A stretch of DNA of 64,000 nucleotides from Hyphochytrium catenoides (Eukaryota > Sar > Hyphochytriomycetes > Hyphochytriales > Hyphochytriaceae), in contig FLMG01002348.1 of NCBI GenBank assembly GCA_900088475.1, forward strand, positions 40,768 through 104,767, given 5' to 3'. The notes beneath the pieces were generated by a model. It made no database searches. It saw nothing but the letters and a program-made list of their open reading frames with translations, and was not told the DNA's origin. Both the position numbers and the translations under genes were made by a program. Numbering within the stretch: position 1 is the first letter of the stretch; the number at the start of each line of letters is the position of its first letter. This document shows positions 1-11,877 of the stretch, one piece after another.

Positions 1-3000
1 ATCATACGTGTAAGAGAAGGCGCAATATCGTTATAAATTAGACCAATATGACATATCTAGCTGGAAAATACTTTCTCCTTAAGACGCCATAACATGAGGC
101 CGTGATGAAAGGGCCATCAATTTGCGGTCTCGCAAGGAATTCAGGTGCTTAGATAGAAAGAGTTACGAGAAATGGACATACCGACAAGAGCTCCGGTGCC
201 GACCGCGACGAACATCAGCCCATAAAAGACCGTGTCCTCCTCAACCTTCTCCGCGTCCACGCCTGCTCAACAGGCACAGATGGAAAATAAAGTTTAGTTA
301 GGGAGGGATAAACGCGCAACATAAGGAGCCAACGCGACCAGAATTGGCAGTACTTCTGTCAAGCTTCTCACTAAGAACTAACTCCGAAGTACATACCAAA
401 GAATGAAGCAATCATCTTTGCAATAAAGAGTCCCCAGAGTGGGAAAACTGCGCCATTCATAAGAGCGCCCACCAATCCTAGACCCAGGAAGGGAAAGTTG
501 TTGCTCCCAAGGGAGTAAAGCCGTTTGGCAGGGACCTTGTATAGCCTAGTAGAGTAGAGAGAAGAGCAGCTGTTTGTAAGCACCTTTGGGATGTCCTTCT
601 ACATTCCAACTTCATAGATAAACGTCTCTTGGAAGGTGCGATCTCTCTCTTTGTCCTGAGGATACGTAACCTCTCCTCCGCCCTCCTCCCTTCCGGCCGA
701 GTCCTTGTTCTTCGCGGTTACACTTACTCTTCCTTCTTTGCTCCTGTCTCTAAATCCAGCGTAATCCCGGCATTTGACTGAAAGACAGAGGTACTTGAAG
801 AGACAAGTGTTGCGTCCCTTCCGGGATACAAAGTTGAACTTCCTGCTTCTCTGCGCTCATCCAATAGCACCTGGGAACCCCAGAGGCTACTCCGCCGGTG
901 ACACTCGTCGTCTTCATCTTTCACCTCTTCTTTCTGTCTATCAACCAGACGGCGATAGTGGCCATCTTCTATCGCTAAGAGATCTTCGTGCTTGCCTTCC
1001 TCAACCAGTCTTCCGGCCTCAAAGACAGCGATCTTATTGGCATATCGAATGGTTGATAGACGATGAGCGATAATAATAGTTGTCCGCTTATGCTTCTCCA
1101 GAAGAGAATCTAACGAGGCCTGGACAATCCGCTCGCTTTCATTATCTGTTTATAGAAGCAAGATCGCCAGGGTATGAGGCCATGAGAATATAGAGGAGGA
1201 AAGTGAATGGACTTAGATAACGCCACGTCCTCTGACTTTCACAGGAGAGTGGACTGTCAGAGATATAACGAGGGAGATAACCAACACGCCCAAAGAAAAC
1301 TTGAGGTACAAGACCTCTGCCTACCGAGTGCAGAAGTAGCTTCATCCAGCACCAAAATGGCTGGGTTCTTGATAATGGCACGAGCTATCGCAACTCGCTG
1401 GCCATTAAAACAAATGAAGGAAGGAGGAGGTGATATTTAGTCTCGTCGTCTGAACACAACCTTTTGGTCCTATGCCTGACCTGCTTCTGCCCTCCTGAGA
1501 GCTGGATGCCCTTCTCGCCAACTTCAGTCTCAAAGCGCTTGGGGAAAGACTGAATAAACTCATAGGCGTTCGCAAGTTTGGCTGGAGAAACAAGGAGACC
1601 ATGATGATGCAGGGCAGAAAAGAAAGTGTCAGAGGTGCAATAGCCATGCTCTCGAAATTCACTAGGCGCAAACGTAAGCGAATGATAGTGGATTAGCGCG
1701 CAGAAGCCCCAAGACGACAGCAGTCTCGTATGAGAACATAGGAGCGCTTGAATTCGTGAATCCGGGACAGTAATGTCTTTACCTGCACTCTCTACCTCAG
1801 CCATCGTGCAGCCAGGCTTTCCATTCGCAATATTCTCCGCAATAGTGCCACCGAAGAGCACCGGCTCCTGACTCACAAGCCCTAAATGGTGCCAATAGAA
1901 GGTCAAAACAGAAAATAATCCAAAGTGGTGGTAGAGAGAAATGCGGTGTGAGTTTACATGACTAACTTTCAAAACGTCAAACCAGAGGCAGAAAAGAAAG
2001 AGATACTGACCAATTTGCTGTCTGAGCCATCGAACATTAAGCGTCCTGAGATCCATCCCATCAAGGTACACCGCTCCTTCTTGAGGATCATAGAATCTTT
2101 CCAGCAGCGCTACAGCCGTGCTCTTTCCACTTCCACTATGGCCCACAAGAGCCACCGTCTCTCCTGCCCCAACCTTGAGGTTGTAGCCCCTGCAAACAGG
2201 GGCCTGAGGGCGGGTAGGATAGGCGAACGTGACATTTCGGAACTCCACCTGCAACGTGACATGGTAACGAAAGTGAGATAGCCACATCGTCAGTAAAACT
2301 CAGAGAAAGAAAGTCGACTGAGCAGGTCAAGACATACATGACCCTGGACAGGATGGAATGGCTGGGAACAGGACGACCCCTACCCACACACAGCTACATC
2401 GAGTGTGTCCTACCTCGCCTCTGACAGTTGTCAGTTTATTCCCTTCGTCGCTCATAGCATCGATATGTGGCGTGCGGTCCAGCAGGTCAAATATCGGCGC
2501 TGCCGCCGCACCAGCCCCCGCTACTGCCATGAAGGACGGCGCGGCCTGGCCAAGCGCGATGGAAGCCAGAATCACAGAAAAGAAAACACCGACGACCACA
2601 CCACCTGAAGCAGTTGTACGTGTGAGGCCAAGAAGAGGTAGGACAAGAAGGTCACAAAGCTTAACAGTACCCTGCTAACGACACTAGACTCAGAAGAAAA
2701 AAGTGCCAATAAAGAGCTATAGCGCATAGACAAGGAGGTGGAGTGTCAGACCTGTGACGCAGGAGCTGTCTGATGTGCCTATGAAGCATCCCCTACGAAT
2801 GTCATCAGCCACCACCTGGCCGCCATACCACATGCCTAATGCATAGGCTGCAAATGAGAAAAAGAAGAACAAGCCGTTGGCGATCCCAAGAGCCACACTC
2901 TTCTTAATTCCTCCTCTTTCGGCGTCCTTTAGGTTCTCCGCATAGCTAAACGGGAAGAGGCAACGTTAAAGAGATAAATCAAAGAAGTGAAGCCGTAAAT

Positions 3001-4794
3001 GGAGGAGGAGAACGCTACTGATAGGGATAGCATATGGAAAATGAACAAAGGTTACCTACCGTTGCACTTCTCTCTTCTGTCCGCCAAACGCGACCACAGT
3101 TCGGATGGAAGACAGCACCTCCGAGGCCACGGCCGCGGCCCGTGCATAAGCTTCCTGGGTCATGCTCTGGGCTTTCCCCGATGACCTAGAGAAAGAGACG
3201 CGAACGGATATAGAAGAGGGAAACAGGCGATGTCAACTAAGCAGAGCGGACAGATTAAATGAGGCAAGTGAAGGGGGATTTGAAGGACGAGTGAAGTGAC
3301 CCCTTATCATTGTCGCCTCCTGGGTCCCATAGGTCTTCCCATATTGGTTGACCGGCAGTCTTTAGCATACCTCACAAGATTCCATGCAGTGAAGCCCAGA
3401 ACTGGCAGCACGGAAATGATAACGAGTGTCAATTCCCAGCTTTTAGAGAACCCCAGGGCATAGCCTCCAATAAACATCGAGGAATGCTGGATACCGTCGG
3501 CAAACTTACGACCAATGCCCTCCTATGTAAGGCCACAAGTTAGATGTCAGACATAGACACATGCCCTCTAAGTAAACCCAAGCATCTCCGCCACGCAGGA
3601 TCATACTTTGACTCAAAGGTCATCAGCAAGTATGCGGGTAGAAACGACACAAACAAACCAACAATCTTGACAGTATTGCTACCAACGGTTGACGAGAGAC
3701 TAAGGCAAGGTCACAGCGAACTGTGAAACAGAAAGACAAAGAAGCTAGGGATAGCGTAATGTGTCCTAAGAAGCAGCAAAACGACAACGAGAGAGTAAGT
3801 CAACCTGAATGGCCGTTGTCTTTTCTACGACTCCGCTGACAAGGTCTCCAGAGTTCTTGAAGTCAAACCAGCCGATTTCCTGCCTCAAGATGGCAGCTAC
3901 ATAGTGCTTTCTCAGCTTCCTGGTCTGTCTCTCCGCAGTGGTGTTCCAGCAAAACGCTTGTAGAAAACCGGAAACGAGGGCGACCGCTGCAAAGATGCAG
4001 AGATATTGCACCTGCTTGAGCACCTCGTCCATAAACTAGCAACAACAAGAGAAGTGTGAGATGGTGGCAAGTGAGATCTTGCGCAGTGTCAGGCTAGTAG
4101 AGACATTCTAAAGAGAGAGACACTGAGTAACACGACATCAAATCCTGAACCTAGAGACAAGTGGACTGCAGTTATTATGGAGAGGGAAGGAGGATCTGAC
4201 GCGGTTCAGGAGTAAAGTGTGGATTAATCTACGCAAACGCCGAAAGGACATATACTGCAGCATGGCTCTTAAAGGTGTAGGGCGAACGTTCCAGAAAGTA
4301 GGTACAACTCCTACTTCGTCATTGGTCCCGTTAAGTGAATCAAAGAGCTGCCCAAGCACTACTGTCATCGCAGGCTGGACCAGACCCATCAGCACCGCTC
4401 CCACACTCCCCACGACCATCAGGAAGATATCAAGCTCATCTGCATAGGAGAAGATCCTAATGAAAGACGGAGTATTGGCTAGTGGATCATCCACATGGAT
4501 TGCACCCTCCTCTGGAGCCCGTTCATTAGGCATGGCAGGTTTGGCATCAGGCCTTGGGTCTCTAGTGGTGACAGACAGGTCACTCTTCCTCTCTGCCGCC
4601 TCTGTGGAAGGCCCAGATGTCTTCGGCGTCAGGGCCTGAAAGTAGGGTGCCTCAACAGGCTCTCTTGATCCCTCGGCCCCGCGCATATTCGAAGCCTCAA
4701 GGCACAAAGGTCCTGTAGCACTCGGATCCTCACCGGGTGAGCGCGCGGCCTTTGCGCCGATGTCGGAAGCACTAGGGCTGTGAAGTTGTGACAT
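1..4794 (-). CDS. ABCB-type full ABC transporter (C-terminal part beyond the left edge)
   Basis: ATP-driven membrane exporter of the MDR/P-glycoprotein (ABCB) class. Exons read from the minus strand are about 4794-4315, 4035-3805, 3532-3371, 3185-3060, 2945-2752, 2604-2414, 2248-2011, 1881-1783, 1581-1481, 1397-1325, 1145-728, 670-584, 545-397 and 262-182. A hydrophilic N-terminus of about 110 aa precedes the first transmembrane domain. The first nucleotide-binding domain is complete: Walker [11 protein letters not shown]-loop LVSQEPVLF, signature LSGGQ, Walker [12 protein letters not shown] and H-loop [10 protein letters not shown] charged linker follows, then the first helices of a second transmembrane domain, so this is a full rather than a half transporter. 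The second ATPase lies outside the window. The ATG at 4794 was chosen because an upstream in-frame extension has only a GTG. Substrate cannot be inferred. The exon 670-584 is the least certain. Confidence 0.9.
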
Positions 4795-7700
4795 TGTCTG
4801 ATTGCATTCCTCCGCTGCCAATTTCTCAAACGTCCAGCCGTTGAGCACTCGAAGTAGCACACAAGCGCCAAGGCTGCAGAAGTACGCAGTAAGAAAGGTC
4901 AGAACGCAACTACAAGTACGGCATGGTAGAACGACAGCGACGAAAGGCTGCTAAGCGAGACAGGACAAAGAGCGGGAGCAAAATGGAGGAGTGAGAGGCA
5001 GAGATGGAGCTGGATCGTGGGATGAACCGCTGCGCATAGGGTGTGAGCTCCAGGCAAACGGAGGCTACTAAAGATAAGAGGCATGAAGCCGAAGAAACCA
5101 ACACTGCAATATACTATCAGGATTGAGGCGAGCTTCTTACGCGGAAGGACACACCGGCGGCTGTTATGTACACTGGCGAGCAGCCTAAGGTAGAGTGGTC
5201 TTAGTACTCTTAGGGCACGAAGAGAAACGAAAAATGATGATCTGGGCTTTGGGCCTTCTCGACCTACTCTTATTAGCTCCCCTAGTGCAGCCAAGACATT
5301 GTCTCATCTACCGTCTCCCTCTCAACCCCCATCGTCTGGCGCTTCGTCAATATCGTCCATTGTGTCATCTGCATCGTTGGGCTAGGACGGGCACTTCTCA
5401 CGGCTTGGGTCTGCTCCTCCCTCCGCCTGTCTCACCGTCGACCTTACTCTTCTTGCCAGTCGACAATCCCACAACCTGTGGGCAGAAAGTCCCTTATCTA
5501 GACATTTTGGCCCTCTTCTCATGATGCCGAAAGGAGAGGATTTCTTTCGTCCTAAGATGCCGCCCAATAATCTTTCCTTCCTTCCTCTCTCTTTCTCCCT
5601 TTTTCTCTCTCTCTCACTCTCTCCTCTCTCATCTCTCATCTCTCCTCCTCTTCTCTCACTCACTCCTCTTCTAACTTCCTCTTTTCTCATTTGTCTCTCT
5701 GTCTACATCTTCTACGAACTCTGTTTCGTCTCTCTTTCCCTCTTTCCCTCGTCTCTCTCTTTGGTATCTTTTGGACGTTCTTCAGCCTTTATACCGCGTC
5801 TCCCTATCACAATGTATAATACAATATCTATACAACAGACACAGAACTGATTGATAGTTAAACCTCCCTCGTAACGTGTGTTACGTTCTATGATAATACT
5901 GAAACTCTACTATCTCTGGCACTATCGACTATCGCAAGCTCGTATCCTCACAAAGTTGCTGAAGTCAAGGGAACGACAGCGAAGACCACCGAGACACCAA
6001 GGTAAGACAACACCAGTGCGGCAGCGGCGCTGTTGAAGCGGCAACAACGTGAGGTATCTCCTGCCCTATCTCTGAAAATGTGGGGGCTCTAGCACCTCTA
6101 GTACTTGAGGAAGCAGTCCCTAGACTTTTCTCCTTAGTGCTGGTGCCATAACAGCAACAAGTGGATCCTCCGGCTTATAGATTAAGAGGAGGAGCCACAA
6201 GAAGGTGGATGATGAAGAGAAACGAAAGAAGCAGCAGCCGATGTCATGATGGTCAAGGAAAGAAGTGGCATGGGCCGGTATGTGAATGTCCAAGCAGGAA
6301 GAAAGGTATCGAGCAATAAACTACCTCTTGGTGTAATATCTTCCTTCTAATATGGAATAAATATCTTTGTTGTGACTGTGCATCTTCTTCGTCGAGTCAG
6401 CTACCCTATTATTATTGCCTGGTTCACTACAAGTCATATATCATCATTAACCTCCCAGCCGCAAGCACTACCAGGATGAGGGAAGTTTTCTTCTGATGGT
6501 AGTGGCACAGTGCTCCTCCACCTTTTCGAAGAGGAAGGCTGGTCAGTAGAAGAACCGCATTGCCGTCTCAAAACAGAGAGAGATGAACAAGGCGTCTGGG
6601 AATCAAATCATTCTTCGTCGATGCGATTGAAAGAAATGACAAAAACGCTTGGTTTGATGATGGGCTGTTGAATGAGCAATAATTCAGAAGCACCAAAAGG
6701 AGTTGCGCTCATGCCATCCACAGATGCCTAATCATGCCAAATAATAAATAAAGAGCGCTATTGTGTTATTAGCTGATGGGCTGGCTGGACAGCCAGGCCG
6801 GGAAGGGGAGGGGGATGACAAATAAAAACGTCGGACAAGAAATAGTGGCGAAGTGCGTCCAGCCGACGGGTAAAGAAGAAGTGCAATGGGAGAGGAGGAG
6901 CGCTGGGGAACCACGAGGCCAGAGACGCGTTGATAGTAGCACGCATTAAACATTGAAGTGTCAAATGAAGTGACTAGCCGGGAGTCCTGGACAACGTCAT
7001 CAACGGGCAGATCAACAAGCAGAACGCTGGACAACAACCCAAGATGCGTTTGACATACAACTGACGATGATTTCAGAGAAGTAAGAGCACCACCCATCCA
7101 GGAGCTCTCTCTCCTCCTCCAAACAACATAGTTGAGAAACATTCTATTTTCTTAGGAGGAACAAATGAAGAAATATGTCACAGTCATACAAGGAAGAAGA
7201 CGATAACGAGGGTAAAGATTAGATACCAACAATCCGACGCGACGGTCAGTAGCAGCTCCCCCCAGTTCAAGCGCAAGAAGGAGAAGAAGGAGGAAGGCTA
7301 GTGAACCGACTGATGTATCATGTATGAAGGAATATGGGAATACAGGCTTATCAGAGACAGGAATAAATAACTAATGTCAATTTTGGGCTATTTTAGCTTT
7401 TGTTGGTCATTCAACCCTATAATCTCATAATAGTTCTTTTCACCGTCTCTGCTGATCCTTCTTAGCAACACCATCATCCACCATTCCTTGTCTTTATCAC
7501 TAAAGAACTACAAGGACGATGATGAGGGCTTTTATAGCATTTTCCTTAGCTGATGACTACCGCCGCGAGGATCCGAAGTCCAAGAAGAAGCTCCTATTGC
7601 TATACTTATATAGTCGTCTATGCTTGTGTTGTTGTTGTTTATCTGGTGATGGGAGAATTTATATGATTTATAGGAAAGCAAGCAGGCAGGCTTTGCTAGC

Positions 7701-7983
7701 TGCTTCTTGCCATTCATCATCTTAGACTTTTTGTCATCACCTGTACTCACCAATAGAGTCATCCTCATAAGCTCAAACAACGGGACGGCAATGGACGCGG
7801 CGGGTGGGGTGGTGATGCGGGGCAGCCTACTAGTTCTTCCTAGGCCTGGTATTTCTGTGTGCATCATCATTATCTTCTTCAAGGAGCAAAGCTTGCTATG
7901 GAACTCCTGGGGAAGCTCTGCACAGCGTCCTGCTAAGCTGGAAGACTTCAATAATTTTGGCAAATCGCATCGCTCCCAGCAAT
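4795..7983. other. Gene-poor spacer upstream of the ABC transporter
   Basis: No exon chain with recognisable protein similarity was found on either strand. The stretch 5571-5760 is a CT-rich low-complexity tract. From about 5860 to 7980 the DNA looks more AT-rich, with many short TGATGA-like words and scattered stop codons. The 5' end of the transporter transcript should lie near the left side of this spacer. Confidence 0.5.
5571..5765. repeat. CT-rich low-complexity tract
   Basis: Imperfect CTCTCT/CTTCCT runs dominate this stretch. The long Ser/Leu-rich reading frame through it is a product of the repeat and is not counted as a gene. Confidence 0.85.
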
Positions 7984-8057
7984 GGCCTGTTGGCCCAATT
8001 GGATAAGGCGCCTGACTACGGATCAGGAGATTCTGGGTTCAAGTCCCAGGCGGGTCA
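7984..8057 (+). tRNA. tRNA-Arg (anticodon ACG)
   Basis: The cloverleaf folds fully. The acceptor arm GGCCTGT (7984-7990) pairs with GCGGGTC (8050-8056), with three G-U pairs. The D arm carries GCC/GGC around AATTGGATAA. The anticodon arm is CCTGA-CTACGGA-TCAGG, with ACG at positions 34-36. The T arm is CTGGG-TTCAAGT-CCCAG. A follows as discriminator. There is no intron and no encoded CCA. A run of five T (8062-8066) directly downstream is a typical RNA polymerase III terminator. ACG, read as ICG after A34 deamination, decodes CGU/CGC/CGA. The G-U-rich acceptor arm is the only oddity. Confidence 0.95.
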
Positions 8058-8061
8058 AAAA

Positions 8062-8066
8062 TTTTT
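8062..8066 (+). terminator. Pol III T-run terminator of tRNA-Arg
   Basis: Five consecutive T start five bases after the tRNA discriminator base, the usual place for RNA polymerase III termination. Confidence 0.7.
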
Positions 8067-8676
8067 CGTCCTTTAGTAAGCTCCACTACAACATTATTAC
8101 TACAAATGCTAGGTGCTCGAAACGCCACGATCATTTGTTGTACTGTAGACACAGGAGGAGAAATGATTGTCTCTTAGGGGTGGTTGTGGACACCAAGATC
8201 TTCAGGGATGAGGAATGGGCAAGGTTCTGACTCCCAACGCTATCTATGGGCGGACTTCTCTTTTCTTTCAACCGCCAGCGCCACCCAGCAGTCTTCCTTG
8301 ATGAGGTGAGACTTCATGGCGTCCAAAGAGGAAGCAAAGCTCTGCCTACTATCTAGTAGATGGGCGGGCATAGGATCACCTCCTCCTCTATGGCAGCGGC
8401 TCGTAGTGGTGGTGGGCAGTGGGCAGTAAGTGGCCATGTATTCCATGAGGGTCTCGCTGCTCCGCCGCCTCCCAAGTCCATCTCTGCATCACAATCTCCC
8501 TGGTCACATCCAACAGAGGAGGCTTGATGTCATACGGTGCGGTGCGGCCTTTCCCTCCTCTGACTTGCATCAAAGACAACTTTTCCTGACAGCCTCCACG
8601 CAAGTTCCCTAGCCAAGATAATAGTTCCCTAGCAGGATTACTTAAAGACCGGAGAAGAGACATTCTACTTTGAAGT
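8067..8676. other. Spacer between tRNA-Arg and nitrile hydratase
   Basis: No supported gene. Minus-strand open frames at 8240-8888 overlap the nitrile hydratase start and show no recognisable domain. The promoter and 5' UTR of the nitrile hydratase gene are expected here. Confidence 0.4.
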
Positions 8677-11600
8677 ATGAGTGGCTCGGTTGCCGCTGGC
8701 GGCCCACATGACCTTGGTGGCTTGGTGCCACCATCTCCAGTTAAGAATAGTGACGAGGCTTTCCCTAATCTGCAGGATCCCGCGGTAGCGAGCCAAGTGA
8801 AGGACAAGCCTGAGAAGCACTGGGAAATGCAAGTGAACGCCCTGCTTGTCGTGCTTTCATGCAAGAAGCCAAAGCCTCTTCTCACCACTGATGAGCTTCG
8901 AAGAGGTGAATCTTCTATTTCTTATTTGCTCTTGCTCTTCCTATTGAATAAGCCTCTGCGATAAGGCTTCTTACTAGCTTCCTAGTCACTTTCCTCGCTT
9001 TCGTCTCTCTATGTTCCTCTCCGTTCTTCCTGACTACTCTGCCTCGCTTCTGTCTCTTGAGTTCGTAATATGACGCTCGTCTACATTGTTTACCTCTCTG
9101 TGGCACCTTATTGCCCCGTCCTCAGGCGTCGAAGCCTTGCAAGAGAAGGTGTACCAGTCTTGGGGTTATTATGACCGATGGGCTGCGTCTATGACGAACA
9201 TCCTTATTGAGAGAGGAATCATCTCCTTAAAAGAAATGGAGGATGAGCTATCAGGGGACGAAGCAAGAGAAGGGGCTTCTTTCTCTTCCGACCCCAAGTT
9301 TAAGACCGGAAACAGAGTGCAAGTGAAGAAGGAAGACACCCGCTGCCGATGGAGAAAGCCTCATCTTCGAACTCCAGGGTAACTGTGGCACCAATACGCA
9401 TTCCGAGCCTGCCAACTGCCTATACTAAAGACTTTTTGGTCTTTGCTATCGTCCCTCCTTCTCCGTAGGTATATCTTTGGGTGCAGTGGTACGATAGAAC
9501 GGTACTGTGGTTGCTTCCCTGACCCCTACTACGAGGCCTTCAGGGACTCGGCTCCTCCGCAGCATCTCTACCGTGTTCGCTTTCTTCAAAGGGATCTTTG
9601 GCCGGAGTATGAAAGAGGGAACGATGACACAGTGGACGTGGAAGTGTATGAGGGATGGCTGAGAGCAGAAGACGTTGAAAGGACGTTTGAGGAAGGAGGT
9701 GAAGATGTCGAATACCGCCGTGCACCAACTGACGAATGCCAAGAAGGTAGGGAACTTGCTAAATTCGCTGTCAGGTCCCGTTGTCATCTGCTTTCCGCGC
9801 CGCGCTATCATGTGATCAACTTACAGCGCCTGGCCTGCCTGCCTAGGTCATTTAGCGATATTCTCATGCTGACTAACATGCCATCCTCGAGTCATCTGCC
9901 CTTGTAGCGAATATTTGTTTCTGCCTTTCGTTTCTAAATATTATCATTTCTCTTACCGTCAACCTTGACACAGTCTTCTCCTAACGCACGTCTCCTTCGG
10001 CCATGGAATTGTGTAGACGGTTTGGACCATCACTCGCATCACCACCATGCGGATGGCGACCACGGGCACGTGCACGAAGCAAGGGCTACAGTGGAGCAAA
10101 CCGCCATCGAGAAGGAAGGGGAGCCAACAGCGGGACAGGTACTGATATTACAGCTATAGTTACACGAAGTTGACTAGAGTGGGAGGGAGGAACGTCTGTT
10201 CCATTGTGAATGTTCACCCGTAGCCTGTCGAAGCCAAAATAGTGTCTTTGGTCTTTCCTATCTTCTAACCGGGAGGCCCTTAGGCTGTCGGTGAGGCTCT
10301 CCTTCGTCTCTTGGAGAGAAAGGGGATAGTCCGCAGGGACGAGATCAATCAAGTCATAGCAAAGACGGAGGAAGCTCACCATAAATTGCTTGGTGTACGT
10401 GGACTATATTGATTACTATGCGTCCTGCACTCCTCCATTGCTTCTGATACGAACTGGAACCCCACCTCTGTCGTGTCCTCCTCTTTCTTAGGCTCGTTTG
10501 GTTGCACGGGCCTGGACGGATAGCGAGTTCAAGGATAGGCTGCTCGCAGATGCTAGCAAAGCGGCAGAGGAGCTTGGCATCAAGACTAGCAATCCTAACG
10601 CTCCAACCGTGCTTACTGTCGTAGAAGACACGCCCCAGGTATGGTCTTTCGAAATGGCTCTGACGATTTTTTTTGTCACTACTTTCTCCTCCTCTGCCTA
10701 GCCCATGCGGCAATGGGATTATACAATGGCATTGGGGAATTCTTGGCCATTTCGTGTACGTTTCATTGCTGCTCACCACACCCTTGCTTACTGTTGTAAG
10801 TTACATGCCCGACGGTGGTAGGCCTTGGGCTTGTAAAGCTCTTGATGATGGCCCTCTCACAAGCTGTCCTCCTCTTCTCTCGCCTTCGGTAGGTCCACAA
10901 CGTGATTGTCTGTACTCTATGCAGCTGCTACCCATCTTCCATCCTTGGATTCTCCCCATCGTGGTACAAGAGCAGGTACATTCGCCACCATCACAGATTG
11001 TGGGGTGTAGGTGGGAGAGAGAAAGTGAGGAGGAAGGGAGACGATAGATTAATGGTGGGAAAGCTGGTGGAAATGAAAGAGACCAAGCGGCACAGTGGTG
11101 AGAAAATCAGAGCAAACAGGAGGCTTCCAGGGTATGGTCCGCTCCATTGCCTGCGACAAGAATCTCCAACACTGCTGGCATACGAAAGACAGAGGCATTG
11201 AGCGCAGACAGAGAACAGGAGGTTGAGATATTTTTACTTCCCGGTGAAGAAAATTAAAGCATTGTGTTCTCCAGAACCTATAGGTCCAGGGTGGTAAGGG
11301 AGCCACGTACTGTGCTGGCGGAGGTAAGAATAACCTTCAGTCTCCTTCTTATAGCAGATAATCCTCTTCTCACTTTTGCCTGCAATCGTCCGACAATTTC
11401 ACGCGTGCCTCCTTCAGTTTGGGACACACCTGCCTCCAACAGTGAAAATTCAAGTCCACGACTCCACTGCTGACAACAGGTGAGCGAGACTGCCTAACCA
11501 TTCTGACGGCTCCTCTCTGGCTATCTGACACCCTCAACCTTCTTGTCTTTTCTCTATCCCTTCATTTTTTGTCTTTGCCGTCCTATGGACTCAACATAAT

Positions 11601-11772
11601 GCGTCAATCTAGGTATATGGTGCTGCCTTTACGTCCAGAGGGCACGGAGACTTGGACCGAAGAAGCTTTGCTGAAACTCGTAACGAGAGATTCAATGATT
11701 GGCGTCACCCTTCCCAAGGTCATGACGTATGAGGGTACGATAGGTCCCAAAAAAACGTCTAATCAAAGTTGA
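8677..11772 (+). CDS. Nitrile hydratase, beta-alpha subunit fusion, cobalt type
   Basis: Would hydrate nitriles to amides at a low-spin metal centre bound by an oxidised-Cys claw. Exons: 8677-8905, 9126-9378, 9469-9746, 10017-10138, 10284-10394, 10492-10638, 10893-10975, 11284-11323, 11418-11479, 11613-11772. They total 1485 bases, so 494 aa in one frame. Residues about 1-250 match the beta subunit: GGPHDLGGL near the start, [22 protein letters not shown], then [13 protein letters not shown] His/Asp-rich linker ([19 protein letters not shown]) follows. Residues about 295-494 match the alpha subunit: VARAWTD, VEDTPQ, the metal claw VCTLCSC in exon 7, [21 protein letters not shown] and [12 protein letters not shown]. 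Thr between the claw cysteines is the cobalt-type consensus; iron enzymes have Ser. In bacteria the subunits are separate genes; the same fused order with a His-rich linker is known from Monosiga brevicollis. No signal peptide is evident, so it is probably cytosolic. The linker could bind or store metal, by inference only. Confidence 0.93.
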
Positions 11773-11847
11773 TCAAGCGCAGCAGGCAAAGAGATCTATA
11801 CCAATAACATGACAACCTCCGAGATACCGACGGATGACAAACGTTAT

Positions 11848-11877
11848 ATTACAGTCTAACGCATTACAGTCTAACGC
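11848..11877. repeat. 15-bp perfect tandem duplication
   Basis: ATTACAGTCTAACGC occurs at 11848-11862 and again directly at 11863-11877 without a mismatch, just downstream of the nitrile hydratase stop. Possible replication slippage in the 3' flank. Confidence 0.85.

Noticed and set aside
7515-7560. Possible C/D-box snoRNA (ATGATGA ... CTGA)
   Set aside because: The boxes are about 30 bases apart with no terminal stem or C'/D' pair; such words are common in this AT-rich spacer.
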